From Mucinivorans hirudinis (lineage in GTDB: Bacteria > Bacteroidota > Bacteroidia > Bacteroidales > Rikenellaceae): DNA of 64,000 nucleotides. This document shows positions 29,309 through 37,990 of this stretch, piece by piece (the first letter of the stretch is position 1; every line of letters starts with the position of its first letter). The notes under the pieces were generated by a model. The model saw only the letters and a program-made list of their open reading frames with translations, had not been told where the DNA came from and searched no databases. The DNA lies in contig HG934468.1 of assembly GCA_000723505.1 (NCBI GenBank), forward strand, positions 2,822,798 through 2,886,797, in the 5' to 3' direction. The position numbers and the translations under genes were made by a program.

Positions 29309-31384
29309 CTATCTAATCAATTCCTTGATGACGGATGATAGCATCTGGTATCCTGCCGGTGCAAGGTGCAGATTATCGCTTGAGTAGAGCTCTTTTTTGA
29401 GCGTGCCGTCCGTGTTAGTGAACTCTTTTTCGAGATTTATGTATTTGACATTGGCAGGCAATTTGCTTTTAGACAAAATCCTATGAATCTTATTATGTTC
29501 CAATCTCATCGGCTCATCCGCATTGAGTTTTACAGGATAGAGTCCGAAAGTGTAGATGTCAGCTTCGGGGAATCGCCGTGCAGCCTCCTCAAGAACGGCA
29601 ATTATGCCGGCAGCAGTGTTCTTGCCACTGTCACCTGCGCCTAAGTTATTGACTCCAATAGTAATAAATACCTTTTTAGGGTTACTCTTTTCGTAATTAC
29701 CTGTTTTCAAACGCCAAAGTACGTTCTGTGTCCTATCACCGGATATGCCCGCCTGTTCCCACGAAGAGCAGATAGCGTCCATAGCATCTTTACCGGCATT
29801 ACCATTGATTAGCTTGCGGTTAGCACTCCCGAATCCCTGAGTTATAGAGTTCCCGATTAGCAGCACTTCAAATTGTTTTGATTGAAGAACAGTGCTAATT
29901 TCGTCAGCTACGGCGTGCCACTCCGCCCCATTGTTCCATCCTGCACCACTTCGATACTCCGAACCGGGAATTGCCTTGGTACAGGGATTAACGTAGTGTC
30001 CCGTGTTTGTTAGGATAAATTCTACGATTTGTTTCGGAGCAAATAGGGAGTGGGGATGGTGTCCGACGGCGGGTTTATGGATAACCTTGATACCGGGTAT
30101 CTCTCTCTCGAAAATTGCAGAGTTTTCTGCTACGGGCACAACCACATCCGCATCGCCAACAACCAACATTATAGGGATATTCTTGAGCTTAGCGCACTGG
30201 TCGATAGGGTTCTTCTTCCATTTTTTTGCAGCGTCAATATCCTTGAAACCATATACTTTCAACAGTTTTTCGGTGTCGCCTGTGCTGCCGTCACTCTCGT
30301 CGAGTCCAAGTGGCCAACTCTTGAAATCCAGAACCGGAGCGTCCGCATATATTGCCGCAACTTTGTCGGGATTGCGCGCTGCCCAGTTGAAAACTATCAG
30401 TCCGCCGCGACTCATACCCTCTAAAACAACTTTTTTTGATAGTCCCCGTTTTGTCATATCCTTATAAAAAGCATCATAACGCTTTGTTGCCATCGGTGAA
30501 CCATATAAATCTGCCACATCGCAGTAAGCGATATGAAAACCTTGCTCCAATAGGGCAATGTCTGTCTGAGGCTGATGATTCCAAAAGCGTGCGCGAATCA
30601 GCCAAGGGTTACCCACGGCAGCCTTGCGTGGCTCAACGACAAGATTACCGCCCATTTTGTGACCCTGAAACCCGTGAAAATTGAATTTTTGTGAATTTGC
30701 GGGCACCGAAATTTTGAAGTCGGTGGTGGGGTGCTCCACAACGCTCGCAATCCGCTCCGCCATCATTGATGCGCCCAGAGATGATGGGTGCAGTTTGTCG
30801 GGCATTAGGTGCTCGCGCCACTCGTTGCTGAAAAGGTGGTATAAATCAATAACCTCCAAACCATTTTCGTAAGCTAATGTCTCAATGTCAGGGATTATTT
30901 GATTTTCGTAAACCGGGTTTGCCCCCTCGAATTGCCCTTCGGTCAGATAACAGACAACGGGATTCATCAGAATAATACGCGGTTTGGATGGGAGAGCCCT
31001 ATAAGTGTCTATAAGTGCTTGATAGTCCTTCTTGTAATTCTCCTTTAATAGCTCGCGATTGATGGTTTTAGAGTCATTAGTGCCGAGTTTAATAATCACA
31101 ATGTCGGGGTTATACGCCAGCGATTCCTTGTATTGATTAGTTTTAACATAAGGAAAATTGCCTGCCGTCATAAGTGTTGCGCTATTTACGCCGAAGTTTT
31201 TCACCTCATAACCCTCACCAAGCGCATAGCCTAGCTGCATCGGGTACGAGTTTTTTTCGCGATTTGCAACACCCGCGCCAAAGGTGATGCTATTCCCCAC
31301 ACAAGCCACCTTAATGGGCTGTGCAAGAGATGATAACGCAACGAGCGTCAGAAAGAGAATGTTCAGGAGTTTGGGTCGTTTCAT
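29309..31384 (-). CDS. Three-domain secreted esterase: SGNH, alpha/beta hydrolase, SGNH
   Basis: The protein is 691 residues with a signal peptide (LLNILFLTLVALSSLAQ). Domain 1 (about 24-210) is an SGNH/GDSL hydrolase: CVGNSITFG, LGTNDS, DKLHPSSLG. Domain 2 (about 230-460) is an alpha/beta hydrolase with the elbow GMSRGG, an acidic residue in VGDADVVVP and a His in AVGHHPHS. Domain 3 (about 490-690) is a second SGNH hydrolase: LLIGNSITQGFGS, IGVNNLG, DNLHLAPAG. Such enzymes remove acetyl or other esters from glycans. Substrates are unknown. The LD-carboxypeptidase gene ends 7 bp upstream, so the two are likely cotranscribed. Confidence 0.85.
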   Translation of the reverse strand: MKRPKLLNILFLTLVALSSLAQPIKVACVGNSITFGAGVANREKNSYPMQLGYALGEGYEVKNFGVNSATLMTAGNFPYVKTNQYKESLAYNPDIVIIKLGTNDSKTINRELLKENYKKDYQALIDTYRALPSKPRIILMNPVVCYLTEGQFEGANPVYENQIIPDIETLAYENGLEVIDLYHLFSNEWREHLMPDKLHPSSLGASMMAERIASVVEHPTTDFKISVPANSQKFNFHGFQGHKMGGNLVVEPRKAAVGNPWLIRARFWNHQPQTDIALLEQGFHIAYCDVADLYGSPMATKRYDAFYKDMTKRGLSKKVVLEGMSRGGLIVFNWAARNPDKVAAIYADAPVLDFKSWPLGLDESDGSTGDTEKLLKVYGFKDIDAAKKWKKNPIDQCAKLKNIPIMLVVGDADVVVPVAENSAIFEREIPGIKVIHKPAVGHHPHSLFAPKQIVEFILTNTGHYVNPCTKAIPGSEYRSGAGWNNGAEWHAVADEISTVLQSKQFEVLLIGNSITQGFGSANRKLINGNAGKDAMDAICSSWEQAGISGDRTQNVLWRLKTGNYEKSNPKKVFITIGVNNLGAGDSGKNTAAGIIAVLEEAARRFPEADIYTFGLYPVKLNADEPMRLEHNKIHRILSKSKLPANVKYINLEKEFTNTDGTLKKELYSSDNLHLAPAGYQMLSSVIKELIR

Positions 31385-31391
31385 TGTTTTT

Positions 31392-32348
31392 TTATAAAAA
31401 TTCTATGTTGGCAATTTCATTCGTAACCGTGACACGCACTTTTCTTCCTAGATAGATTGCGAGATTTGGGCGGTCGTGTCCGGCGGGAAAGCCGAAAATT
31501 ACAGGTATGTTATATTTTTTAGTGTAATTTTTTATCAATTCTTCGGCGCTCTTAACGTCAAAACGTTCTAGCTGAGATATATCAGTGAACTGTCCTACAA
31601 GAATTGCCTTTGCCCTTTTCAACTTGCCGCTGCGTTCCAAGTTTTGCATCATCCTGTCAATATGGTATAGTTTCTCGCTAAGGTCTTCGATGAAAATGAC
31701 ATTGCCTTCTTCTTTGATATCCTCAGGCGTTCCGCCCGCCGCGTAAACCAGCGAAAGATTGCCGCCGGTCAGCCTTCCGGTCGCGATGCCATTCTGATTC
31801 AGTAAATTAGGCTCGATATTAATAGATTTCAACTCGCCCTTTAGCGCTGTTGCAAGCGAACTCATCGAGACGGTATCATCACCGAATGTAATTGGCATAT
31901 CACCGTGAATGGTTTGTAGTCCGGCTTTTTGCACCGCTAAATGGAGCATAGTAACGTCGCTGTAACCTACTATCCATTTGGGGTTGCGGCGCACCTTCCG
32001 CCAGTCGATATAATCGAGCGTTCTCACAGCACCATATCCGCCGCGAAACATTAAAATAGCCTTAACCTCACGATTTTCAACCATTTTCATAAAGTCCGCC
32101 GCACGCGTCTCGTCCCTAGCCCCGAACGAGGGGTCGGTTTGGTCTAAGAGATGTTCGCCGTAGAGCACTCTAAAGCCCATTGATTTGATTTTTGCCCGTA
32201 CTGTGGCAGTATCCGTTTCGGGATTATTGCGCGACGAGAGGTGTATGACGCCAATCAAATCGCCTTCTTTCAGTGACTTAGGCTGTTTGAGACTTGTAGC
32301 ACAAGAGCATAATAGAGCTATTGATAGAATTGCTATTGTTTTTTTCAT
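31392..32348 (-). CDS. LD-carboxypeptidase (S66 family), lipoprotein
   Basis: The protein is about 318 residues. The start at 32348 gives a lipoprotein signal (IALLCSCATS). S66 enzymes release the terminal D-Ala from murein tetrapeptides, usually in recycling. Typical parts are MFRGGYGAVRTLDYID, the nucleophile Ser in IVGYSDVTMLH, TGGNLSLV, and GFPAGHDRPN near the C-terminus with the His. A lipid anchor would place it in the periplasm or at the surface rather than in the cytoplasm where E. coli LdcA works. Confidence 0.9.
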   Translation of the reverse strand: MKKTIAILSIALLCSCATSLKQPKSLKEGDLIGVIHLSSRNNPETDTATVRAKIKSMGFRVLYGEHLLDQTDPSFGARDETRAADFMKMVENREVKAILMFRGGYGAVRTLDYIDWRKVRRNPKWIVGYSDVTMLHLAVQKAGLQTIHGDMPITFGDDTVSMSSLATALKGELKSINIEPNLLNQNGIATGRLTGGNLSLVYAAGGTPEDIKEEGNVIFIEDLSEKLYHIDRMMQNLERSGKLKRAKAILVGQFTDISQLERFDVKSAEELIKNYTKKYNIPVIFGFPAGHDRPNLAIYLGRKVRVTVTNEIANIEFL

Positions 32349-32392
32349 ATACCATTCCGGATTTCCGACTGTCGAACACAAAAGATTTAATG

Positions 32393-32440
32393 GGACTTCT
32401 GAAAATTAGCCGTTGGCTGTTTGGGAGTTTTTAGAAGTCC
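32393..32440 (-). terminator. Hairpin after the rhomboid gene
   Basis: GGACTTCT (32393-32400) pairs with AGAAGTCC (32433-32440) around a 32-nt loop that itself can form AGCC-GTT-GGCT. It begins directly at the rhomboid stop. A termination or mRNA-end role is likely; no strong T tract. Confidence 0.45.
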
Positions 32441-32441
32441 T

Positions 32442-33095
32442 CTAATAGTAAATCCTCCCCTTTGCCTTCCAATACCTCAACAAAAGGTATGCGAAAATCA
32501 TACCCCCGATATGGGCGAAGTGGGCAATATTGCTTGTTCTCTGGGTAAAACCAAGCACTAACTCCAGTACACCGTATATGATTACAAAATACTTAGCCTT
32601 AATCGGAATAGGTGGAATAAGTAGCATCAGACGCTCGTTGGGGTGTATCAATCCGAAACCGAGCAATACGCCAAAGACTCCACCCGAAGCCCCAATAGTT
32701 GTCATTCTGTTGATATGTGCCTGTAAATTGAGGTCGTTCAAAGAGTATGTCGAAATCAAACTGTTTATTTCCCAATAATTTACAAACAAGTTCAGCACTC
32801 CCGCACCAATGCCCGAAACCATATAGAAGGTCAGGAAGCGTTTGCTACCCAAGTCCCACTCCAACACACGCCCAAACATCCACAAAGCAAACATATTGAA
32901 AAAAAGGTGCGACACCCCTCCGTGCAAAAACATATAGGTAACAAGCTGATACACTTGAAAGTTTACAGATTGGAGGGCGTGCAGCCCAAAAGTGCTCGTG
33001 AGTGTGGCATCCAACTTTGGCGAAAGAAATTGTGCCAAGAAGATGACCACATTCATCATAATAAGATTGTTTACAACCGAACGTGCGTTTAACAT
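32442..33095 (-). CDS. Rhomboid-family intramembrane serine protease
   Basis: The protein is 217 residues with about six membrane helices. The catalytic Ser is in GASGGVFGV (about 136-144) and His in AHFAHIGGM (about 192-200), with the conserved MFLHGGVSHLFFNMFALWMFG split loop near 55-75. It cleaves within membrane-spanning segments; targets are unknown. mutL lies 132 bp upstream on the same strand. Confidence 0.93.
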   Translation of the reverse strand: MLNARSVVNNLIMMNVVIFLAQFLSPKLDATLTSTFGLHALQSVNFQVYQLVTYMFLHGGVSHLFFNMFALWMFGRVLEWDLGSKRFLTFYMVSGIGAGVLNLFVNYWEINSLISTYSLNDLNLQAHINRMTTIGASGGVFGVLLGFGLIHPNERLMLLIPPIPIKAKYFVIIYGVLELVLGFTQRTSNIAHFAHIGGMIFAYLLLRYWKAKGRIYY

Positions 33096-33227
33096 AGCGA
33101 ATAAAAGTTAATTGTTTTTGTTAAATGTTTTGTGGCATCCATCATCTGTTTTTTATTGTTTTCTCACAGCCACAAGTGCGCGGGATGATAATAGGATATT
33201 ATTACCCCAAAGTTTCCCCAGAGAGCA

Positions 33228-35027
33228 TCATCTAAAAATATCTTTCGGATTAATTATCTCTATCACTGCGAGCCCGTCCGGCGTGTAGCTCGGCTCATCC
33301 GCGCTGAGCAGGTCGTTGAGAAGTGCCGTAATCTCTGTCGGGCGCAAAATGCGCGGTGTTGTGCGCGCAATATTACGTGTGAGCAACTTTGCCAAACTCT
33401 CTCGACGGTTTTCGCGATAGTGCGGATTTTCGATGCCCTCCACCAAAGCCTCAATCACCTCCTCAGCCGAAACTTTACCGATTAATTCTGCCGGCATCGC
33501 ATTGATTGCCACCGTACTCCCTCCCATATTGCTCAGCGAAAAACCTAGTGCCTCTATCTCCTCTTCCGAGTCCAATAGCAGAGAATGTTCACAAGCCGAA
33601 AGTTCAATTACCTGCGGATGCAGTTCTCTCTGCGAAGCCATCGCAAAGTTACTATTTTTTAGTAACTTTTCAAAGGCAATTCGCTGCATTGCACGAGGGT
33701 AGTCAACAAGCAGAATCCCGTCCGCCGATGTGGTGGCAATGTACCGTCCACCCCATTGCAGAGAGTTGAACGACGGCTCAATCTCCATCGGTAACTCCTG
33801 ATTAACCGGTGCTTTTACAACAGGCTGAGCATCATCATCAAAAATAAGACTTTCCGGAATACTTTCCATAAAGGGGATGCGCTCAGGGTCAGCATTGGGT
33901 TTATCCCACTGTGAGGTGTCGTAACTCTTAAATGGGTTGTAATCAGACTTTAGAGCAACCTTAGGCATCTTGAAATCGCCGCTTGCCGTGTTATAGGAGG
34001 GTATATCCAAAGGCACTGGATTGTCGAAATCAATCGCCGGCAGTATATTGTGCTTTCCCAAGGTTTGTCTGATTGCCGAACTGATTATCTGAAATATAGC
34101 TGCCTCCTCCTCAAATTTGACTTCGCTCTTGGTGGGGTGAATATTGACATCGACCCGCGAAGGTTCTACCTCAATATAGATAAAAAAAGAGGGGTAGGTC
34201 TCCTGTGGCAGCAATTTACCGAAACCCTGCTCCACAGCCTTTGCGAGGTAAGGATTACGCATAAATCGCCCATTAACAAAGAAATATTGCTCGCCCAGCT
34301 TCTTTTTTGATGCCGATGGCTCGGCAATATAACCGCTGATTCGAACTATCGGAGAGTTTGCTTCAATGGGTAACAGTTTGTTTCCAAGTGTCTTATTAGT
34401 AAGCATCACTATTCGTTGGTGCAGGTTCGACGGAGCATATTTCAGCGGTGCACGATTGTCGATAATAAGTTGAAATTCAACGTCCGGATTGACAAGTGCC
34501 ACACGCTCAAATTCATACATAATATGTTTGTTCTCCTGCTGAACGGATTTCAAAAATTTTCGGCGTGCCGGGGTGTTGAAAAAGATATTTTTTATGACTA
34601 TATTAGTCCCTTTGGCAGTGCTTACTTCGGTTACTTGCGGTACTGAACCCCCATTGATATTAACCTGAACACCAACCATATCCCCAGCACGGCGGGTGCG
34701 CATCTCCACCTCACTCACTGACGAAATCGAAGCCAAAGCCTCACCTCGAAAACCGAAGGTGTGAAGATTATATAAGTCATCGGCTGTGCGAATCTTCGAT
34801 GTTGCGTGTCTGAGGAATGATTTAACGGCATCCTCCGCATCCATACCAATTCCATCGTCAATAACCTGAATTAATGTCTGTCCTCCGTCTAAAACCTTCA
34901 AAGTTATAGACATAGCACCAGCGTCAATGGAGTTTTCCAAAAGTTCCTTGACAATAGAGGCGGGGCGCTGTACCACTTCACCCGCCGCAATCTGGTTGGC
35001 AACATTTTGCGGAAGTTGGATAATCAT
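33228..35027 (-). CDS. mutL: DNA mismatch repair protein MutL
   Basis: The protein is 599 residues. The N-terminal GHKL ATPase shows NQIAAGEVVQRPASIVKELLENS, DDGIGM, and GFRGEALASI. The transducer ends with VDVNIHPTKSEVKF. The C-terminal dimerisation domain (about 400-599) shows no clear DQHAxxE endonuclease motif, so it may lack nuclease activity. It couples MutS mismatch recognition to repair. Neighbours (rhomboid, TolC) are unrelated. Confidence 0.96.
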   Translation of the reverse strand: MIIQLPQNVANQIAAGEVVQRPASIVKELLENSIDAGAMSITLKVLDGGQTLIQVIDDGIGMDAEDAVKSFLRHATSKIRTADDLYNLHTFGFRGEALASISSVSEVEMRTRRAGDMVGVQVNINGGSVPQVTEVSTAKGTNIVIKNIFFNTPARRKFLKSVQQENKHIMYEFERVALVNPDVEFQLIIDNRAPLKYAPSNLHQRIVMLTNKTLGNKLLPIEANSPIVRISGYIAEPSASKKKLGEQYFFVNGRFMRNPYLAKAVEQGFGKLLPQETYPSFFIYIEVEPSRVDVNIHPTKSEVKFEEEAAIFQIISSAIRQTLGKHNILPAIDFDNPVPLDIPSYNTASGDFKMPKVALKSDYNPFKSYDTSQWDKPNADPERIPFMESIPESLIFDDDAQPVVKAPVNQELPMEIEPSFNSLQWGGRYIATTSADGILLVDYPRAMQRIAFEKLLKNSNFAMASQRELHPQVIELSACEHSLLLDSEEEIEALGFSLSNMGGSTVAINAMPAELIGKVSAEEVIEALVEGIENPHYRENRRESLAKLLTRNIARTTPRILRPTEITALLNDLLSADEPSYTPDGLAVIEIINPKDIFR

Positions 35028-35105
35028 TAATAAATCTTTTAAGCCACAAATTTATCAATAATTTGCCGATTTATCGCCTATAAATTGTGTTTTTTTCATC
35101 ATCAA

Positions 35106-35154
35106 CCCATATATTAACTCGGCAATAAACAATTTTGATTCCGGTTAATATGGG
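35106..35154 (-). terminator. Stem-loop after the TolC gene
   Basis: CCCATATATTAAC (35106-35118) pairs with GTTAATATGGG (35144-35154), leaving a 2-nt bulge. On the minus strand it starts 5 bases after the TolC stop and before mutL, so it likely ends the efflux operon. Confidence 0.55.
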
Positions 35155-35159
35155 GTGTG

Positions 35160-36404
35160 TCAATATCGCAGAATTACTCCTGCCAATGCCCTGAGCGAAA
35201 TTTCAGAAACTTTTGCTAAGTAGAGCGCGTTGATTTTGCGGTCTTCGGCATTGAGATATTGTTGCTGGATATTGCGCAGGTCGATGCCGCTCATACTCCC
35301 TTGTGTATATTTCAGAAAGGCAGTTTCTAAGTTAAACTTCATAGCCTCAGCATTTTCGCTCTCGAAATCAATAAGGCGGACATTGTTCTGGTAGCTTGTG
35401 TAGATGCTATTAAAAGAGGTTAATACCGAATTTTCGGTATTGAGAAGCGATATATTGCTTATATCTTTATCTATCTTGGAGTTAGCGATATTGCGGCGCG
35501 TTGTAAGTCCGTTGAAGAGGTTCATCCCCACGGTGAAGCCGAAGTTTGCACCATTCGAGGTTGAGTAGTTGGTTGCGGGGCGGGTATTGACGGCGTTGTA
35601 GTTATAGCCTGCCGAAAAATCGAGGGTCGGATATTGTGCCGCTTGGTTCAGTCTCAGATTCAAATCGGCAATATCTATACCCTTTTTCGAGAGTAATATC
35701 TGAGTGTTTTGCGCCAAAATCAACTCTTCGAGTTCGTTTTTGCCGAACGTTTTGTCTACGATAATCGTATCATTCACATAGCCATTCATTCGATACTCGA
35801 AGTTAAGCAGCTGATTGAGCGAGATGTAGGCAAGGTTTAGCGACTCCAACTGGCGGATGAGGTATGTGCTGTCGCTATTGAGGTCGCTTTTGGCGAGGGT
35901 GACATCCAAGCGTGAAAAGGACTCAATATCCAAGCGCAGTAGAGCTTCCTCATAGCGGCGCTGAGAGAGTGCGATAAGCTCACGCGCAACTTTGGCGCGC
36001 GAATTGAGGCTGACAATCAGGTAGTAGTGATTGATAACCTGCTGTACCAACGACTCGAGATTGGCAAGTTGGTTGAGGTTGGCAACCTCTAACTGGGCTC
36101 TGGTTTTGTCGTAGGTAGAGAACATTGCCAGACCGTCAAAGAGTCGCCAGTTGAGCGTTGCGCCCAATCCGATGGTGTTTGTTTCAGATAGACCGTTGCT
36201 CGACTGCCGAGCTGTGGCTGAGAGCGATGGCATCATTGGCGAGATGTTTACGTTGTTCTCAGCCTGCACAGTGCGCCGGGCGTATATTTTGTTCGAGTAG
36301 TTGTTTTCGACTAGCCGCTCCACGAGTTGTTCGACCGCGAATCGTTGTTGTGATGCCAGTGGCAACACTATGATTGACAATAGTATAATGAGCTTGTTTT
36401 TCAT
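35160..36404 (-). CDS. TolC-family outer-membrane efflux protein
   Basis: The protein is 414 residues with a signal peptide (LIILLSIIVLPLASQ). Two repeats of long amphipathic helices and strands (for example NWRLFDGLAMFSTYDKTRAQLE near 85-105 and GMNLFNGLTTRRNIANSKI near 290) mark the outer-membrane exit duct of tripartite pumps. It is the third gene of an adaptor-pump-TolC set but is now separated from the pump by an IS110-family element of about 1.5 kb, which may reduce its transcription. Confidence 0.9.
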   Translation of the reverse strand: MKNKLIILLSIIVLPLASQQRFAVEQLVERLVENNYSNKIYARRTVQAENNVNISPMMPSLSATARQSSNGLSETNTIGLGATLNWRLFDGLAMFSTYDKTRAQLEVANLNQLANLESLVQQVINHYYLIVSLNSRAKVARELIALSQRRYEEALLRLDIESFSRLDVTLAKSDLNSDSTYLIRQLESLNLAYISLNQLLNFEYRMNGYVNDTIIVDKTFGKNELEELILAQNTQILLSKKGIDIADLNLRLNQAAQYPTLDFSAGYNYNAVNTRPATNYSTSNGANFGFTVGMNLFNGLTTRRNIANSKIDKDISNISLLNTENSVLTSFNSIYTSYQNNVRLIDFESENAEAMKFNLETAFLKYTQGSMSGIDLRNIQQQYLNAEDRKINALYLAKVSEISLRALAGVILRY

Positions 36405-36485
36405 CTGTGTATATTTTTGTATTAATTTGTATAATAGCTATTTAAGGTATAATTAAGAGATTAAATTTTCATCTTCGTACTCCGT

Positions 36486-36607
36486 GCCTATAAAGGCAGT
36501 GGTAACACCTGTTGGTTCTTAATTTTGTGCCCAAATCTCTTTGGACATAGGTCAATTTCATACTCAAGCTCTTCTAAGGGAAGTCTCAGAAAAAATGCGA
36601 CCTATGT
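36486..36607 (-). ncRNA. Candidate IS110 bridge-RNA region
   Basis: The non-coding sequence 3' of the transposase holds a 9-bp inverted repeat (ACATAGGTC 36545-36553, GACCTATGT 36599-36607) enclosing 45 nt, and a small hairpin GCCT-ATAA-AGGC at 36486-36497. IS110-family elements encode a structured bridge RNA in their longer non-coding end that pairs with donor and target DNA. Location and structure fit; the RNA itself and its boundaries are inferred. Confidence 0.35.
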
Positions 36608-36675
36608 TGTTGCCTTAAATATAATGCTTGCTTAAAACGAAATAAAAAATGTAGCTTGGTGAGATGCAGCCCATT

Positions 36676-37901
36676 TCATAAAAATACACTAACATCAACA
36701 CCTAATGCCGATAAACGATTCAAATAGTTCCGTATCTGCTTCTTCTGCTTGCGAGGATTTTTGTCGTGTAACTCAGGCTCACGATATGGTTGTTTGTTCA
36801 ACAAAATGAAGTATGCGGCTACAATAATTTTATGCCCAATGGCTACAAGTGCTCGCTTCTTACCTCGTCTGCCTACCAAACTCTCATACTTTCGCTTCAA
36901 ATAGCAATCCTTCTTACGTGTCGCCCCCCACCCACACTCTACCAATATCGAAGTAATATGGCTATTACCCTTTATGGTCTTTGTACTTTTTTTTTACCGG
37001 CACTCTCATTATTGCCCGGACTTACACCACAATAAGAACTTAAATGGTTCTCATCAGGAAATCGTTCCATATCAACACCTATCTCGCTTATAATACCAAT
37101 GGCACTATCTCGCCCAACACCCGGTATGGTCTCTAATAGCTCCAATTCAACTTCATAATCAGAAACAGCCTTGGCTATTTCTGCATCCAACCGCTCTAAC
37201 ATAGCGTCATCATTAGCTATCACATCTCGATGAAACTGCAACATAAAACGATGATGATAGCTAACCTTACCTTGCAAAGCTTTGACAAACTCACTACGAG
37301 GCGTCTTTATCTTGCCGTGATAAAACCGCATTAATTGATTTACATCACTCTCTCCATCTATCAATGCACTGATGATATTGCGACCAACGGCTCCATCAAC
37401 ATCACTCAATACACTTGATAACTTGATATTGCAATCCTCCAATATCTTGATTATACGATTCTTCTCTGATGCACTATGAGCTACTAACTTCTTCTTGTAG
37501 CGAACTAAATCTCGTAAATCTCTTATGTCGCGTGGAGGGATAAAGCTACCCTTGAGTAGTCCGCTTACCAATAATTTGCTCAACCATTTGCTATCCTTCT
37601 TGTCGGTCTTATGACCAGGCACATTCTTTACGTGCCGAGCATTAACCAAAAGAACCTCAAAATCATCCTCCAAAATATTGAATACAGGCTTCCAATAAAC
37701 ACCCGTGCTCTCCATTGCAATATGAGTTACGCCCTCATCTTTGCACCAATCTCGCAACGATTCCAATGAAACGGTAAAACCGTCAAACTCCTTTGTGCCG
37801 ACAACTTCGTTGCCTCGCTGAATAGTTGCAACTATCAAATCCTTATGGACATCAATCCCGCAACCAACCCCAATGTAGGGGGTAAATAGTATCTCTTCCA
37901 T
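36676..37901 (-). pseudogene. IS110-family DEDD transposase with -1 frameshift
   Basis: The first frame (36972-37901) has the N-terminal DEDD domain: GIDVHKDLIVAT, MESTGVYW, and the paired Asp in TDKKDSKWLSKLL, then the C-terminal domain with IPGVGRDSAIGI and CGVSPGNNESAGKKK. It hits a stop at 36972 just after a run of nine A. A -1 shift on this run gives SAGKKK then STKTIKGNSH and continues to 36676 (CGWGATRKKD and on), restoring a full transposase of about 410 residues. It is either a broken gene, a programmed frameshift on A9, or an assembly error in the homopolymer. Confidence 0.8.
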
Positions 37902-37990
37902 TGAACATAGTGTTAGTTAATCAATAGGCAAAGATACTCATCTCTGTTGGTATGCTCAAAATTTGAGATTATGACAATTTCATACCTTTT

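Larger units (their letters stand above)
36420..37985 (-). mobile_element. IS110-family element between RND pump and TolC genes (ends approximate)
   Basis: The region contains an IS110-type transposase in two frames, about 85 bp upstream of its start and about 270 bp of non-coding sequence downstream. IS110 elements often lack terminal repeats, so exact ends cannot be placed; only the limits set by flanking genes are known. It is inserted between genes, with both flanking reading frames intact. The long non-coding side is 3' of the transposase, as in IS1111-type members. Confidence 0.7.

Noticed and set aside
37902-37990. Bridge RNA on the 5' side of the IS110 transposase
   Set aside because: Under 90 bp lie between the transposase start and the pump stop codon, too short for such an RNA and without good stems.
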